NCBI GenBank assembly: GCA_009731375.1
Contig: BJOX01000100.1
Coordinates: 304,498 to 368,497, forward strand
Reading direction: 5' to 3'
Length of the DNA: 64,000 bases
From: Paulinella micropora
Taxonomy: Eukaryota > Cercozoa > Imbricatea > Euglyphida
Shown here: piece after piece, positions 19,010 to 29,134 of the stretch
How the letters are laid out: every line of letters begins with the position of its first letter
How positions within the stretch are numbered: position 1 is the stretch's first letter
Made by a program: the position numbers and the translations under genes
Notes under the pieces: model-generated
The model's database searches: none
Seen by the model: the letters and a program-made list of their open reading frames with translations, nothing else
Told to the model about the DNA's origin: nothing

Positions 19010-20089
19010 TCAGAGACTGAGTCGAGTCGGTGCCAGACCGAGCGAGCGTGTTAGGTTCGCGGCGACTTCGCGGGACGACCACTGGGCGAGCCAGGCGTGT
19101 GGCATTTTGATGACTCTCGGGGACGTCCGACCATGGGGCGGGTCGCACGGGAGGATGCAGAGGCTGGGGGTTTTGGTTCCTGCCTTTGTGTCTGTGGCGA
19201 CGACGGTGTCGTCGGCCTTGCCTAGACTGAGGTTGGGGTGCCGCGATTTCCACAGGAGCAGTTTGGAGCCAAACACCTGTCGAGGGTGACCCGGGTGTTT
19301 ACGGTCGAGAAGTCGTCGCCTTGGAGATACAGCTCGACGATCGGGAGAGGCAGGCTGACTTCGTGATGGAGGGGCCATGCCGCGTGACGGGGATTCGGCA
19401 GGGCCTCCGCATAGGCACCATACAGGGTGGGGGCCTTTGCAGTGGTGAACTGAGTAGGCAAAGATGCCTGTTGGAAGATCATAAAAGAGTTCCTGGTTAC
19501 CAAGGTGAGGCATGGATGACTCTGAACAGTATGCCAAGCTCATACTATCGCGTCCCAGAGGTGCAAGGAGGTCAGCAAAAGTTTTCCATACGCGTCGTTT
19601 CTCCTTGAGGGGGAGGACACCGTTGATAGCAGCTGAACTGTTGAATCCGGCAGCGTTCATGGAGAAAGGGATGATTTTACCACAGTTGGCGAAGACGTTA
19701 AGTTCATCGACGATCGCTTGGCGTAGACGGTAGCCAATCGCTGGATCTATCGCTGACACGTTAAAAGGACGTGGGCGTGTTTGTGGTGATGTACGGTTTC
19801 TGGAATCGCACGTTGGGATATTGCCTTCGCACCAGTGGGCATGTTGTCCACGTCGGGTCGACGCTTGGAAAGAAAAGACTCCGTCTGGAAAATCGTGCTC
19901 TCGGGCGCCATTTTCGAAATCAGGTTGTGGCTGTGGGATGTCATTGCCTGTTCGCTGACCTTCGTTTACTAAAAGGCTCAACTTCTTCCAGATTCCGATT
20001 TTGGCTTTAGGGCAAGTGTTACCGTGGATCGTTGCCGTGGCGGCGTTGCTGTTGCCATGAGCGTACGAGGTGATAAAACCTTGGTGGTG
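19010..20089 (-). pseudogene. EX polyprotein remnant of unknown domain
   Basis: A 323-codon frame from 19981, open further upstream to the UGA at 20090. It contains a Leu/Ala/Lys-rich region (INGVLPLKEKRRVWKTFADL). The later part changes reading frame: another frame at 19222-19503 has cleaner composition. I do not recognise a domain. It shares its frame with the three preceding segments up to 22174. Confidence 0.4.
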
Positions 20090-20974
20090 TCAAAGGTTGA
20101 TCTTTTTTAGAAGGGCAAAACGGATGTCTGTACGAAGGGTCGGATTTACATCACGAAGGCAAAAAATGCCTGGAAAAATCGAAAAGGGTTCATTTCGAAT
20201 TCCGTGTGGTTCGATGTCATCGTCCTTGTTCGGAGGTTGTTGTGACCTTCGTGTCATCGAGTGAGGAGGAGAGGCTGCAGCTGTCGAAGTCGTCACCGGT
20301 TTCGATGACGAACTACCTGATGATGGAGAGGGGCCTTGTCCACCTCCTTTCGAATCGTCGTCGTCATGCTTCTTGTTCTCACTTGGCTTGCAGCCAGAAG
20401 AGGGCTGTGGTTTGACAGGGAATGCACGAGTTGTTTGTGACAACGGCGCAGTCGATGAGTCGGAACCAGTGGCCGATGGTGGCTGAGCTGGGGCCGATGA
20501 TTGCTGAGCCAGGGCCGGTGGTGCCAAAGGTGGTGCCACCGGTAGCTGAGCTTGGGTCGGTGGTGGCGAAGCTTGGGCCGCTGGGGGCTGAGCTGGGGCC
20601 GGTGCTAATGAAAATGAGCTTGAGCTACTCGATAAGCTCGATGACGAGCTGGATGACGAGCTGGAGCTCGATGAGGACCCAGATTTGCTGTCAGATCTCG
20701 CTGGAGAGTCGTCGAGCTGGGTTGGTTCTGGCCACGAGCCGCGTAATCGATCAGTTGGTAGGCGCGGCTGGATGTCAAAACCTGGATGGATGAGCGCAGC
20801 GTGAGGAAAACCGATATGATAGTTGACTCTTGTTTTTTCAGGGGACGTTGTACAGTTTCCTCCTGGTACGTTTGTCAGTAAAACTTCGTACTCGAGATCT
20901 TGAGTGCTCATTTTCATTTCCGTGTAGAAATAGTGGAGGACCAATTCCATTCGGCTTGCTTTGAGATTTGACCA
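20090..20974 (-). pseudogene. EX Ser/Pro/Ala-rich segment
   Basis: A 286-codon frame from ATG 20950, in frame with the segments before and after and bounded by UGA on both sides. A short folded-looking start (MELVLHYFYTEMKM) leads to a long poly-Ser tract and a Pro/Ala/Gln linker, then SRRSQQPP-like basic sequence. Looks like a disordered linker inside one long polyprotein. Function unknown. Confidence 0.45.
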
Positions 20975-22556
20975 TCATCCGTACTGGGTATGGTCGTCTC
21001 CGCGGTAAGCGGGTGGGGGGTGATTGGAGGTCGTCCACTCGTGAAAGTGTCGATGTTCATTTGTTGTCTGGGACCTGCGAATAACCGAGACTCCGTAGGG
21101 GTAGCCACGGAGGCGTTTATCGCGGGAGTACGCCGGATTGATGATGTCTGTCGAGCATGGGACAGTGTCATGGGAGTGTTGGACCACGTGGATCTCCTGG
21201 CTGAATCGGAGTCCGGTTTCGCTTCCAACGATCATAAAGAAACACTGTGCCAAGTGCCACGGGACTTGGTCGTAGCGTACCCAATGGAACGTGCATGCAA
21301 AGGAATCTTTGACACATGTGGCGCCGGGTGCCGCATTCCAGTTGGGAGCATTTGGAAGGTACTCATGAAGTTCGGAGTCGGTCACTTGAGTCGTTCCCAC
21401 AGTCCTGTCTATGACATTTGTGTGTCCCATATGATTGCTGCCCATGAAAAACTGTTGCAGAAATGTTGCGTCTCTTTCATCAGTGTAGTAGGCGGTGATG
21501 CTACAAGAGTCGAAGAAACTACGTGGTAGGTCCACGACGCATTCGTAGGATCGTTCTCTGACCATACTGATTCCCGTCCATTCACTTCCTTCGTCATAGT
21601 AATGGTCCCCAGAGAGGATCTTGAACTAGATCGGATCATTACACGGGAGACGATGGAAGTAATGTTGTAGGGCGAAGCAACGTTCGCGCGTCGGGAGTTG
21701 GAAAACGCGGCGTATGTACCTTTCTTCGTCTTCGATATGTGGTTCGAAGTGCATGTGTTGAGGAGTAGGATCCTCCATGCTGCACCATGGAAATAGGAGT
21801 TGACCTTCGAGGATGGCCGCCAAAGGGGACGCGTTGGGGTCTGCTCCCACGAGTAAGCCGCAGTATGAGGATCTGTATCCCCACGGGCGTCCAACGGGAC
21901 AGTAAGCCATGCCCTGTCGAAAGTAACCAACATTGCCTGTGGGTTCAATATTGGGGCCAACTAGAGAGGAGGCAACAAGTTGGGCGGTGTTTCTTCCATT
22001 CTGCGGGCAGAAGTGGAAGATAACAGCCGTAGCGTTATGCTGGTGGAGGCGTGACATCATGGTGGCGCCCTCTTCGATGTTGAGGATGTTTCTCAGCGCA
22101 AATTCCGTGAGCGGGCCTGGGCCACGACAAGTCATCTTCGGTGCTGTTTTGTCGCCAGCACGGAACAAACACATCGCTTCGGTATTGATAGCCCCAATGG
22201 GTCCTCGGAAGCCAAGATGTCATAGCTGCCATCGACGGTTTCTCGCGATTTAGTCATGTGACGTTCCACGCGCGGAATGTCGTTTTGCGCATGTGTATTG
22301 TCCGGCCATAGGCCCTGGCAGGTAGTAAGATGCTTGGGAATCCAGTAACCCAGGTGTCTGCATCTGGGGTGGGTGCCCGGAAACATTACCATCGCCAGCG
22401 TTGGGAAGTAAGTGGCATAGATTTCCCGCGATATGTAGAGTGTCGCATCGGTGCCGGGGGATCCTTGCATTATCGCTTCCTTACGCATTCGCTCACCTGG
22501 GCGTGTAGTGAATCCTTCGAAACCATTGCACTCGGCAGGTGGCCATGTGACAACTT
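20975..22556 (-). pseudogene. EX unknown folded domain, broken by stops
   Basis: Pieces: frame 0 from about 22550 to 22132 (ATG 22488), then frame 1 from 22174 to 21626 (UAG), continuing in the same frame to 20975 (UGA). Removing the stop and one frame change gives about 520 residues with balanced composition rich in His, Cys, Phe and Trp (CFALQHYFHRLPC, TFHWVRYDQVPWHLAQC). This looks like a real folded protein and not a linker. It has no resemblance I can name to gag, protease, RT, RNase H, integrase or an envelope. Could be a captured gene or a lineage-specific domain. Confidence 0.5.
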
Positions 22557-23708
22557 CTACGAATCGTTCACGTTTGGGAGAACTCGGTGTAGGCGGTAAT
22601 GGAGTTGACGCGCTTCTGCTTGATAGGTCACGCGGGCGTCCAATAGCTTTACGATCTTCCCAGGTGCAAGTCCGGGTAATGAAGTGACCCAGCGGCTAAG
22701 CGAGTATGTAGCCGCTGGTGATTTCTCTACTGGTGATTGGGACGCAGGAGACGGGGGTGACACCGGCGAGCTTCCGGACAAAGACGATGAGCTGCTGGAA
22801 GAAGACGATGAACTACTAGACGTGTTCTGTAGTGCCTGTTCGGCTTCTTTGCTCAGTCCTTGGAGTCGGCGAGTAGTTCGTTGTGTAGCAGGGGTTGGAG
22901 TCCCTGTCTTGGATGGCAAAGGTGACGAGGAAGATGGGGTATACGGGGATCGTTCCTGTTTACCCGAATTACTTCGTGTCGTGCGTGGGCGACCAGACAT
23001 CAGAGGTACCGGTAAAACCGGGGATGATGGAGGGTCTACCAACGCATCTTGAAGCTGTTTCGGCAAAGGTTGTGCCGGGGCCGATGCTGATGGACCAAAG
23101 GCCGCTGCGGACGGTAGGACGGCCGGTGGGGGCGCCGGAGCTGCTGGCAATGTCAGTGGCGATGACGATGATGACGCCCGTGACGGTGACGATGCTGCTT
23201 GTGACGGAGAGAACGATGTCATCACCGGCGATGACGATGATGATGCCGACGACGAGGCTGCCTGCGAGGATTCAAAAACGAGGGGTCGCGCTGCCGGGCT
23301 GCTTTTCGAATCGGATGTTCGTCGGGCGTGTCGGAGAGATGTCCACGCGAGACGGTCGTTGACCCTCTCCTGTTGGGTAACATCGTCAAAATCAGGACTT
23401 GAGTGGGACAGCGCCGGTGATGTCGTATCGGACGTGTCCGGGGACGTCTGCGTTTTCTGTTTCTTCAAAAAGGTGCGTTTGTTTTCCTGATGGCGAGTTC
23501 TCTTGGAGATGGCGGAATTTGGCCTTTTGACTGAAGGGTTGTCGTGGTATTGAACTTCGTCTTCATCCCCGTCGGTGGGGGCGTAGGTAGAATCGTTCTT
23601 GTCGACTGGATCTTCTTCTTCTACCTCTTTCGGTTCTTCTTCTTCTTCTTCGTCGGTTTCCGCTGGTTTCTTCTCACCTCTATCTCCTTGTCTTTTTCTT
23701 TCGGACAT
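22557..23708 (-). CDS. EX ORF4, acidic/Ser-rich protein
   Basis: The open frame extends from 23798, but the first ATG is at 23708 (MSERKRQGDRGEKK), 50 nt after ORF3 ends. That gives about 383 residues. Order: a basic start, a Glu run and Asp-rich segment (about residues 20-50), a Lys/Arg cluster, long Ser/Ala/Pro tracts and poly-Ser, and a short ordered C-terminus (KIVKLLDARVTYQAEARQLHYRLHR). Disordered throughout. Possible nuclear localisation clusters (SKRTRHQENKRTFLKKQK). No family recognised. Confidence 0.55.
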   Translation of the reverse strand: MSERKRQGDRGEKKPAETDEEEEEEPKEVEEEDPVDKNDSTYAPTDGDEDEVQYHDNPSVKRPNSAISKRTRHQENKRTFLKKQKTQTSPDTSDTTSPALSHSSPDFDDVTQQERVNDRLAWTSLRHARRTSDSKSSPAARPLVFESSQAASSSASSSSSPVMTSFSPSQAASSPSRASSSSSPLTLPAAPAPPPAVLPSAAAFGPSASAPAQPLPKQLQDALVDPPSSPVLPVPLMSGRPRTTRSNSGKQERSPYTPSSSSPLPSKTGTPTPATQRTTRRLQGLSKEAEQALQNTSSSSSSSSSSSSSLSGSSPVSPPSPASQSPVEKSPAATYSLSRWVTSLPGLAPGKIVKLLDARVTYQAEARQLHYRLHRVLPNVNDS

Positions 23709-23760
23709 AAAGAGATTTACTGTACGGCCATAGAGGTGAGCCTGGGACGTGGAAAGAAGA

Positions 23761-25068
23761 TCATAAGAACCTGCCGGTTGTGTACTGGCGGTTCCCAAAG
23801 ATTTGTTTGATCTTGGAAGTTGGGTATGAAGTCGCCTCAGCGAAAGTCTCCGGACGAAAGTCGTAGCTAACGGTGGCTAGCTGACGTTCGCCCACTTGAA
23901 GCGGCGTGTCGAAAAGGTGGAACTCCGTCTCGTAAACAATTTGTCTGGCCTTGGGCTTGAGAGGGATGTAGTCCGTTGGTTTGATCCTTTGGGCCTCGTC
24001 AACGGACAAGTTGATCTGTGCAGCCACCTCGTTGGCGAAGAGCAGGTCTACGCGATCGGGCAGGTGGGTTAACACGTAAATAGTAACCGCATGGAGTGGC
24101 GACGTAGGATCGGCGGAAACAAAAAGTTCGATGCCATCGGTGAGTACTGCGTCGATGCCGACGGACGAGCTTGCTTCTACAGGAGGCAACTTCCGAATAA
24201 TGAACCCGTGCTGCATAACCCATGAGAGGCGGGCCACGCCTTTGCAGTTGCAGGCGGAATCCAAGGTGTATGTAGTACTAGTCATACCGATAGGCGGGCG
24301 GTTGAGGGGGTGTTTCGCGACCCAGACACATCCAGTAACCACTGTCGGGATTGTCGCGATCCGTCGGGGCGGAGGCGTTGGCACCAACGGGGATGCCGAG
24401 CGGGACCGGGTAGTCATGTGGAAAGCGCGCGGAGTGTTACGAACAGGGGCCGCTGGTGGCTTCCAATCACAGTGTTTCTTCTCGTCTTGGCAGCGTTGTT
24501 GACGGAGCTTGCATTCCTCAAACGAATGTCGGGGTAGTTGATCCTTCTTCAAAAAGCTGTTATGCTCTTTGCAGTAGGCGCAGGGAGTGCCCGTAAACGG
24601 TTTACGTTTGGTTTGGTTTGACGGTCTGCTCGGTGGGTCAGTCTTAGTTGTAGACATAGACGTTTTCGAAGGGATCACCACAGCGTTGGCTCCTGTGAGA
24701 TGCTGACGCGGTGCCGGCTTCTTCTTGTTCGGGTGTTCCTTCTTATCCGGGTGGGTCGTCTTCAAACGCTTGTCTGGGCGAGTCGATTTCTGTGAAGGAG
24801 CGGTCTGGGTCATAGTCATGGCATCTGCCTTGCGCTTCTGCCGAGGAGGGCGATTGGGGTTGGTGTTTTCCGTGGCCGCTTTTGCTGGTCGAGGCAGTTG
24901 CAGTCTCCGACGATCAGTACGGGTGGACGGTTGGCCTTGGCGAGTGTAATCCCGCTTGCGCGTAGGTGGCTCTTCGGTACCCGCGTGAACCGGGATCTCC
25001 ATTCCCAGCAGATATTCTGTCATGACGTTGGGGTCAAGGGTCCTGGCCCAGGGAAGAAAGTCAGTCAA
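23761..25068 (-). CDS. EX ORF3, nucleocapsid-protease
   Basis: 435 codons; the frame overlaps the end of ORF2 by 8 nt and has no ATG at its start (TTG), so it was probably reached by frameshift from ORF2. Residues 1-150 are Lys/Arg/Pro-rich. A Cys/His cluster at about 165-190 (CAYCKEHNSF...HSFEECKLRQQRC) resembles a degenerate zinc knuckle. A retropepsin-like domain is at about 265-400: LDSACNCKG, where DSA stands for the usual DSG/DTG, and later LPDRVDLLFANEV, matching the hydrophobic LPxYDVILG stretch. The frame is intact although the downstream polymerase is decayed. Confidence 0.55.
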   Translation of the reverse strand: MTDFLPWARTLDPNVMTEYLLGMEIPVHAGTEEPPTRKRDYTRQGQPSTRTDRRRLQLPRPAKAATENTNPNRPPRQKRKADAMTMTQTAPSQKSTRPDKRLKTTHPDKKEHPNKKKPAPRQHLTGANAVVIPSKTSMSTTKTDPPSRPSNQTKRKPFTGTPCAYCKEHNSFLKKDQLPRHSFEECKLRQQRCQDEKKHCDWKPPAAPVRNTPRAFHMTTRSRSASPLVPTPPPRRIATIPTVVTGCVWVAKHPLNRPPIGMTSTTYTLDSACNCKGVARLSWVMQHGFIIRKLPPVEASSSVGIDAVLTDGIELFVSADPTSPLHAVTIYVLTHLPDRVDLLFANEVAAQINLSVDEAQRIKPTDYIPLKPKARQIVYETEFHLFDTPLQVGERQLATVSYDFRPETFAEATSYPTSKIKQIFGNRQYTTGRFL

Positions 25069-26326
25069 GTTGCGCGGCCATCCGAGACCGTAGAAGCAAG
25101 ACTTGATCTGCTTGTTGATTCCACTTGTCGCGTTCCATAGGGGTCAACATGCGGCCCAAGTCTTCAATCTGGTTTCCGTCGCTGATGCTTACGCCGGTCA
25201 GGCGTGCTGCCTCGTAATGCGTGATGCATCGGTTGACGCACGCTAGGAGTTGTTCCTTTCTGAAGCGTCGCAGGTTGAGGGCTTGGAAAGCTGTCTTGCG
25301 TGTATCGTGTTTATCCAAACGGCCGTGGATAAGGTCGCGGGTAAATTGCAACCAGATGAGAGACAGTGAACACCAGACCTGTTGAATAGAATCGGTGACA
25401 CGAACGAAGCGAGCCCAACAGGCTTCCATGAGGGCAACCGTAGCCTTATCTCCCCATGATCGAACATTGTTGATGGCGTGCATGATCACCAGCTGGATCG
25501 GTGTGTTGGAGATATGGTAGTTGATCGCAAATTCGCGCGCGAAGGTAGCTTGGTCCGGCGTCGGTATCACTGTCGGGATCGACAACGCGAACATGGTGCG
25601 GCGTGCGGGCACAGATCCGTAAGGGCGTGACAACATGTACATGTGGTAGCCCGACGTGGCGCCTGAGGTACTCGAGCGAGTGGTACGGCGGGGCGGCGAA
25701 GATTGGGATGAAGTTCCATCACCAGAGGAACCCCCCGAACGGGGTGCTGGTGGTGCGCTGAGTTGTGGTTGTCCAGCGGGGTTGTCACCTTGGCCTGGCA
25801 CTCTGTTGGCCTCGCCATCGCCTTCGTTGCCGACGTTGTCTTCGGTGCCTTCGTCCGCTTTTTGTTCCCGTTCTCGTGTTCGTCCCCGTTCTCGTTCTGC
25901 TTCCCGTGCTTGTTCCGCTTCCTCCTCCCGTTCTCGTTCTTCCTCCTCGGCGAGTTGTCGTGCCACTTCTTCAGCACATTCGGTAGCCTCGCGCTCTGCT
26001 TCTTCTCTTGCGATTGTTGCTGCATCTCCAGCGGCCTTGCTTTCCATCGCCAGAGGAATGGTTGCAGGTGCAGGGATTTCCAGGATGGTTGGAAGGGTGC
26101 TAGCGCCTGAACTGGGCAATGCTGGTGCAGGTCGCCCTGTTCCTCGTGCGGGAATCAGTGGCTGACGTGCAGGTGTCTGTGGTGGACCAATGAGGGCCGC
26201 AATAGGTGAAGTAGTCGGGTTAAGTATCGAACTTGAAGCGAACAAGTTAGCGTCGTAGGATTGTTCGACAAAGGGTGCGTTGGGTCGTTGTGGGGACGTG
26301 AGGAGCGTGTCGAGGTAGGAGGTCAT
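25061..26326 (-). CDS. EX ORF2, gag-like protein
   Basis: ATG at 26326 (MTSYLDTLLTSPQ), 14 nt after the ORF1 stop; about 421 residues. Pro/Ala-rich start, then a highly charged Glu/Arg coiled-coil-like region (about residues 95-165), then a Ser/Gly linker. A compact C-terminal domain follows, of about 190 residues, with many Trp, Leu and Arg residues (NNVRSWGDKATVALMEACWARF, LQFTRDLIHGRLDKHDTRKTAF). The helical composition and Arg-rich end fit a capsid domain, but no signature is certain. Confidence 0.5.
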   Translation of the reverse strand: MTSYLDTLLTSPQRPNAPFVEQSYDANLFASSSILNPTTSPIAALIGPPQTPARQPLIPARGTGRPAPALPSSGASTLPTILEIPAPATIPLAMESKAAGDAATIAREEAEREATECAEEVARQLAEEEEREREEEAEQAREAERERGRTREREQKADEGTEDNVGNEGDGEANRVPGQGDNPAGQPQLSAPPAPRSGGSSGDGTSSQSSPPRRTTRSSTSGATSGYHMYMLSRPYGSVPARRTMFALSIPTVIPTPDQATFAREFAINYHISNTPIQLVIMHAINNVRSWGDKATVALMEACWARFVRVTDSIQQVWCSLSLIWLQFTRDLIHGRLDKHDTRKTAFQALNLRRFRKEQLLACVNRCITHYEAARLTGVSISDGNQIEDLGRMLTPMERDKWNQQADQVLLLRSRMAAQLD

Positions 26327-26340
26327 GGCCAATGAGCAGT

Positions 26341-27312
26341 TTACCGGTTCATTCGCCCTGCCGACGAATAGAGCGGCCAGTGGTGGTACCAGGGGACGTG
26401 GCGGGGCAGGAGTCGAGCGAGACGTCCGGTTCGTGGAAACGAAGAATCCGGGGACGAGAAGGTCATGTTGGATATCGGGGGCATGAAGGGTAGAACAGTC
26501 TGGCGAAGGGTCGGTGAGCCTGCAGGGGTTGGACCCAAAGGCAATGTCGGAGTCAACGGAGTCAGCACCGCGGATGCAGGGGCCGATGACGACGTAGAAG
26601 AGCTGCCAGCGGGCAGCAAGCTAGGTGAGCTAGTCGATGTTGGTGCAGAGGAGCGTCCAGTAGGTAACGAACCAGATGAACCAGTCGATGTTGGTGCTGC
26701 GGCCGATGTAGTGCCAGTCGGTATACCCGAAAGTGCAGCTGTCGATGGTGGTCCTGCCAATCCAGCAGCTGAAGCAGCGGCTGGGTAGTAGTTGTGAAAG
26801 ACTTCGACAGGAATGAAGTTGCCAATTTGATTCCAATGCCTCTCTGCAGCTGCTAGCGAGCCAGTAGGTCCCAGGTAATGGGCGTGGACTTCAGCGTCGG
26901 TCCAGTCGGGGTTACGAAGAAGGTCTAGGCTAGCTTGAGGGGAAATGGGGACCTGGGGCAGCGATGTAGACTTGTCCTTGTGGTTCTTTCGTAGGATATC
27001 CCGTACGTCGCTCACATAGCTTGTCAATAAATCATAGATAAATTGGATAGTCTGAGTGCGAGAGAGGTTGGAGAGGAGGCGAGTAGTCTTCCCAGCCTTG
27101 ATTTCCTCCTGAAACTTATTGTCGGTGCGTAGGGTATCTGGACGGGAGCCCAGGATGGGGTCGGGGTCCAAGCATCGTCGCTTGTGCTCACTGTATTTAG
27201 ATACTGGGTCGTCGTAACGTGACTGGTTCCACATGTAGGTGTACCAGGAGCAAGCCAGAACGTAGAGCAGTAGCTGAAGGGGGCGGTGTGCAGTGGAGTA
27301 GGTGTTCTCCAC
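26341..27312 (-). CDS. EX ORF1, unknown, conserved in second copy
   Basis: 323 codons with no ATG at the 5' end; the frame is simply open from the inversion junction at 27316. Residues 1-150 are conserved with 58783-59175 (shared MWNQSR-DDPVSKY-EHKRRCL, SRTQT-QFIYDLLTSYV-D-RDILRKNHK), which shows it is a real coding sequence under family-level conservation. Residues 165-290 are Ser/Thr/Pro/Ala low complexity. In the second copy the frame stays open upstream for about 125 more codons, so the true N-terminus may lie in the leader. Probable gag component. Function unknown. Confidence 0.55.
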   Translation of the reverse strand: MENTYSTAHRPLQLLLYVLACSWYTYMWNQSRYDDPVSKYSEHKRRCLDPDPILGSRPDTLRTDNKFQEEIKAGKTTRLLSNLSRTQTIQFIYDLLTSYVSDVRDILRKNHKDKSTSLPQVPISPQASLDLLRNPDWTDAEVHAHYLGPTGSLAAAERHWNQIGNFIPVEVFHNYYPAAASAAGLAGPPSTAALSGIPTGTTSAAAPTSTGSSGSLPTGRSSAPTSTSSPSLLPAGSSSTSSSAPASAVLTPLTPTLPLGPTPAGSPTLRQTVLPFMPPISNMTFSSPDSSFPRTGRLARLLPRHVPWYHHWPLYSSAGRMNR

Positions 27313-27316
27313 TCTG

Positions 27317-27407
27317 TCGATTGGTATCGTGGCTTCTAACGGAGTCTCTCAGCAAACCGGCGTCTAAGGTATTAGGTCCGTGAGTGACCGGGTATTACCT
27401 AATCAAC
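27317..27407 (+). repeat. Cop-A 3' LTR, end piece (inverted)
   Basis: Matches 3910-4019 of the 5' LTR (TCGATTGGTATCGTGG... to CTAATCAAC) in plus orientation, although the rest of this LTR (28249-28472) is in minus orientation. It is followed by GTTGAT at 27408, the Cop-A target duplication. Confidence 0.75.
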
Positions 27408-28248
27408 GTTGATAAGATATTCTTTTTGACCGGTTCATTAGATTCTCCTCTGTACGACGTTTCGACTTCACTAACCAGTTTTCGATTTCGTTCAGAAATG
27501 ATTTCAAACGATCGGTTCAAAGTTCTTTTTAGCTATTGCCATTTTTCCTGTTCGTATTACCTTTTTCCCCGATTTCCCCGTGAAAACGCTTTACGGTAAA
27601 TTTGTGAACAAGGACGGAAAAAACACAATATCTAACTTGTCTTCCGTTGCCAGTCATTTTCGCCTTGAGGCTTCCCAAATCAATTTGGGGAATTTTCAAG
27701 TCCAACAACCCGATAACTATCAGTTTATGACTGTTTACTTGAAGACTCGCGACACTATCCGTTTGAGAACGGGAGACCTCACAATCTACATTCTGCACGT
27801 GACCGTACGTTGCACCCAAGCCGGCCAAGAGTTCGAAATTACGTAAATAAACGAAGTGACCTCTCTACTATTTACTGGTATTTCACCTGCTCACACTGAG
27901 TCAGGACTCAAAGCAGCCATAGTGTTCTTATTAAGAGTTCGTTGTATCTGCCCACTTGAAGAGTTGTATACAAACTCACAATTCGAATTTTTTCCCACTC
28001 AAGAGAAAACTACACACACAGAGTTGGTGTGTTCTGTCGACAGATCGATTTGGACAAGCCCTCTCCTTCAAGAGTGGCTATACAACGACGTATAAGGACA
28101 GAGGTAGCCAAAACCACATATGTTTCGACAGATTGTTCACCTGCCGTCGCATTTTTGTGGCTTCCCTCTGCCCTCATACACACTATGCAGTCAACCAACA
28201 CAGTATGTGTCTGGTTTTGTCGTTTTAGGGTCATCCCCTGCCTACACA
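27408..28248 (+). repeat. EX LTR/leader copy c, inside a 933-bp inversion
   Basis: Starts GTTGATAAGATATTC, continuing exactly where copy 3638-3684 stops. Runs through EX LTR and leader sequence to GGGTCATCCCCTGCC, which in copy e is joined to the ORF1 5' flank. Its present orientation is opposite to that expected from neighbouring EX ORF1. Confidence 0.7.
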
Positions 28249-28472
28249 CTTTTAATCCGCACGTATATAGCAGAACTGACAAACTCAAAGGTAATAATGA
28301 AACTGAAATAAAGTCCGCACGACTATAATTATTACACAATGGTTATTGTCCGATTCTGAATGCCAATATGGACCGTTACGTCCGTTACAATTATTGACTA
28401 GAACTATACGGATAAATTACTTACCAGTCACAAAGCAATCACTAAAAGTAAAACGTAATTGTCCTACCAACG
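28249..28472 (-). repeat. Cop-A 3' LTR, first piece
   Basis: Reverse complement of 3685-3908. Begins on minus with CGTTGGTAGGACAATT directly after the polypurine tract. Confidence 0.8.
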
Positions 28473-28481
28473 CTCCCCCTT
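28473..28481 (-). promoter_or_regulatory. Cop-A polypurine tract
   Basis: AAGGGGGAG on minus, adjacent to the 3' LTR. Identical to the tract of Cop-B at 52768-52776. Confidence 0.75.
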
Positions 28482-28557
28482 AGTTCTATGTCGATAATGC
28501 AAGTTATAAGTAATCAATACATCTACAATTAATAACTATTGCATATTGCGATAATGG

Positions 28558-28644
28558 CACTGATTTCAAGTTGTAAAACTGAAAAGATAGTTACATNNNN
28601 NNNNNNCACTGATTTCAAGTTGTAAAACTGAAAAGTAGTTACAT
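28558..28644. other. 10-N gap with duplicated flanks
   Basis: N at 28597-28606. The 39 bases before it (28558-28596, CACTGATTTCAAGTTG...) and the 38 bases after it are the same except for one base. This is an unmerged contig overlap, not a real tandem repeat. The surrounding 28482-29134 is the Cop-A 3' UTR. Confidence 0.85.
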
Positions 28645-29134
28645 CCGTTTGACAACCTCAAATTCAGTCAGTTATGACTCAACACTTAAACATTGTCTCT
28701 GCTTCAAGTCCATCGCCGCCGCTTCTTCGCCGTGTTGGCATGATCTCGAACTTGTCGATTGAAACTTCAGCATCGGTCCCTCTGGCTGACAAAATTAGTG
28801 CTTGACTAAATTACATTACTGACTCAATGAGTCCAATATAATTAGTTATTTGCCATTCCGCCATTAAAAACTACTCCCGCCGCGTTCCGCTCCGTCGGCA
28901 TATGCTCTTCTTCCGCTCTTGCCGCGATCAACGACCGATGGTGGACGATCCACGCGCTTCGTTCTCGCGCTCGACTTCAACTTCAATGGAAGCAATGCGT
29001 AAAGATGCCGCTCGACTACCTGCGCAAAACACTTCCTGCACACTTAAAGAGAGAAAACTCACAAAACAACGACATGAGTTGACTTTGCGTAAATTTGCGT
29101 ATTTTGCGTGAGTTTGCAAACTTGAGATGGCAAA

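Larger units (their letters stand above)
16509..27316 (-). mobile_element. EX, decayed giant LTR element with unusual coding plan
   Basis: A minus-strand unit: four long tightly packed ORFs (27312-22557), a run of about 3.4 kb in broken frames, a recognisable RNase H and a weak integrase remnant, then PPT and LTR. The 5' LTR is displaced (3638-3684 plus 27408-28248) by Cop-A and by inversions. RNase H and its connecting domain follow Ty3/gypsy pattern. Gag and the protease are plausible; the coding block between protease and RNase H matches nothing I know. Second copy of its 5' end: 58783-60065. Confidence 0.65.

Noticed and set aside
19222-19503. RT palm-like reading (GDD in a hydrophobic context) in EX
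   Set aside because: It would precede the pre-RT segment in the element, the wrong order, and the YxDD block is not convincing.
22557-23362. Plus-strand ORFs opposite EX ORF4 and other EX/Gyp-A genes
   Set aside because: Antisense shadows of Ser/Pro-rich codons.
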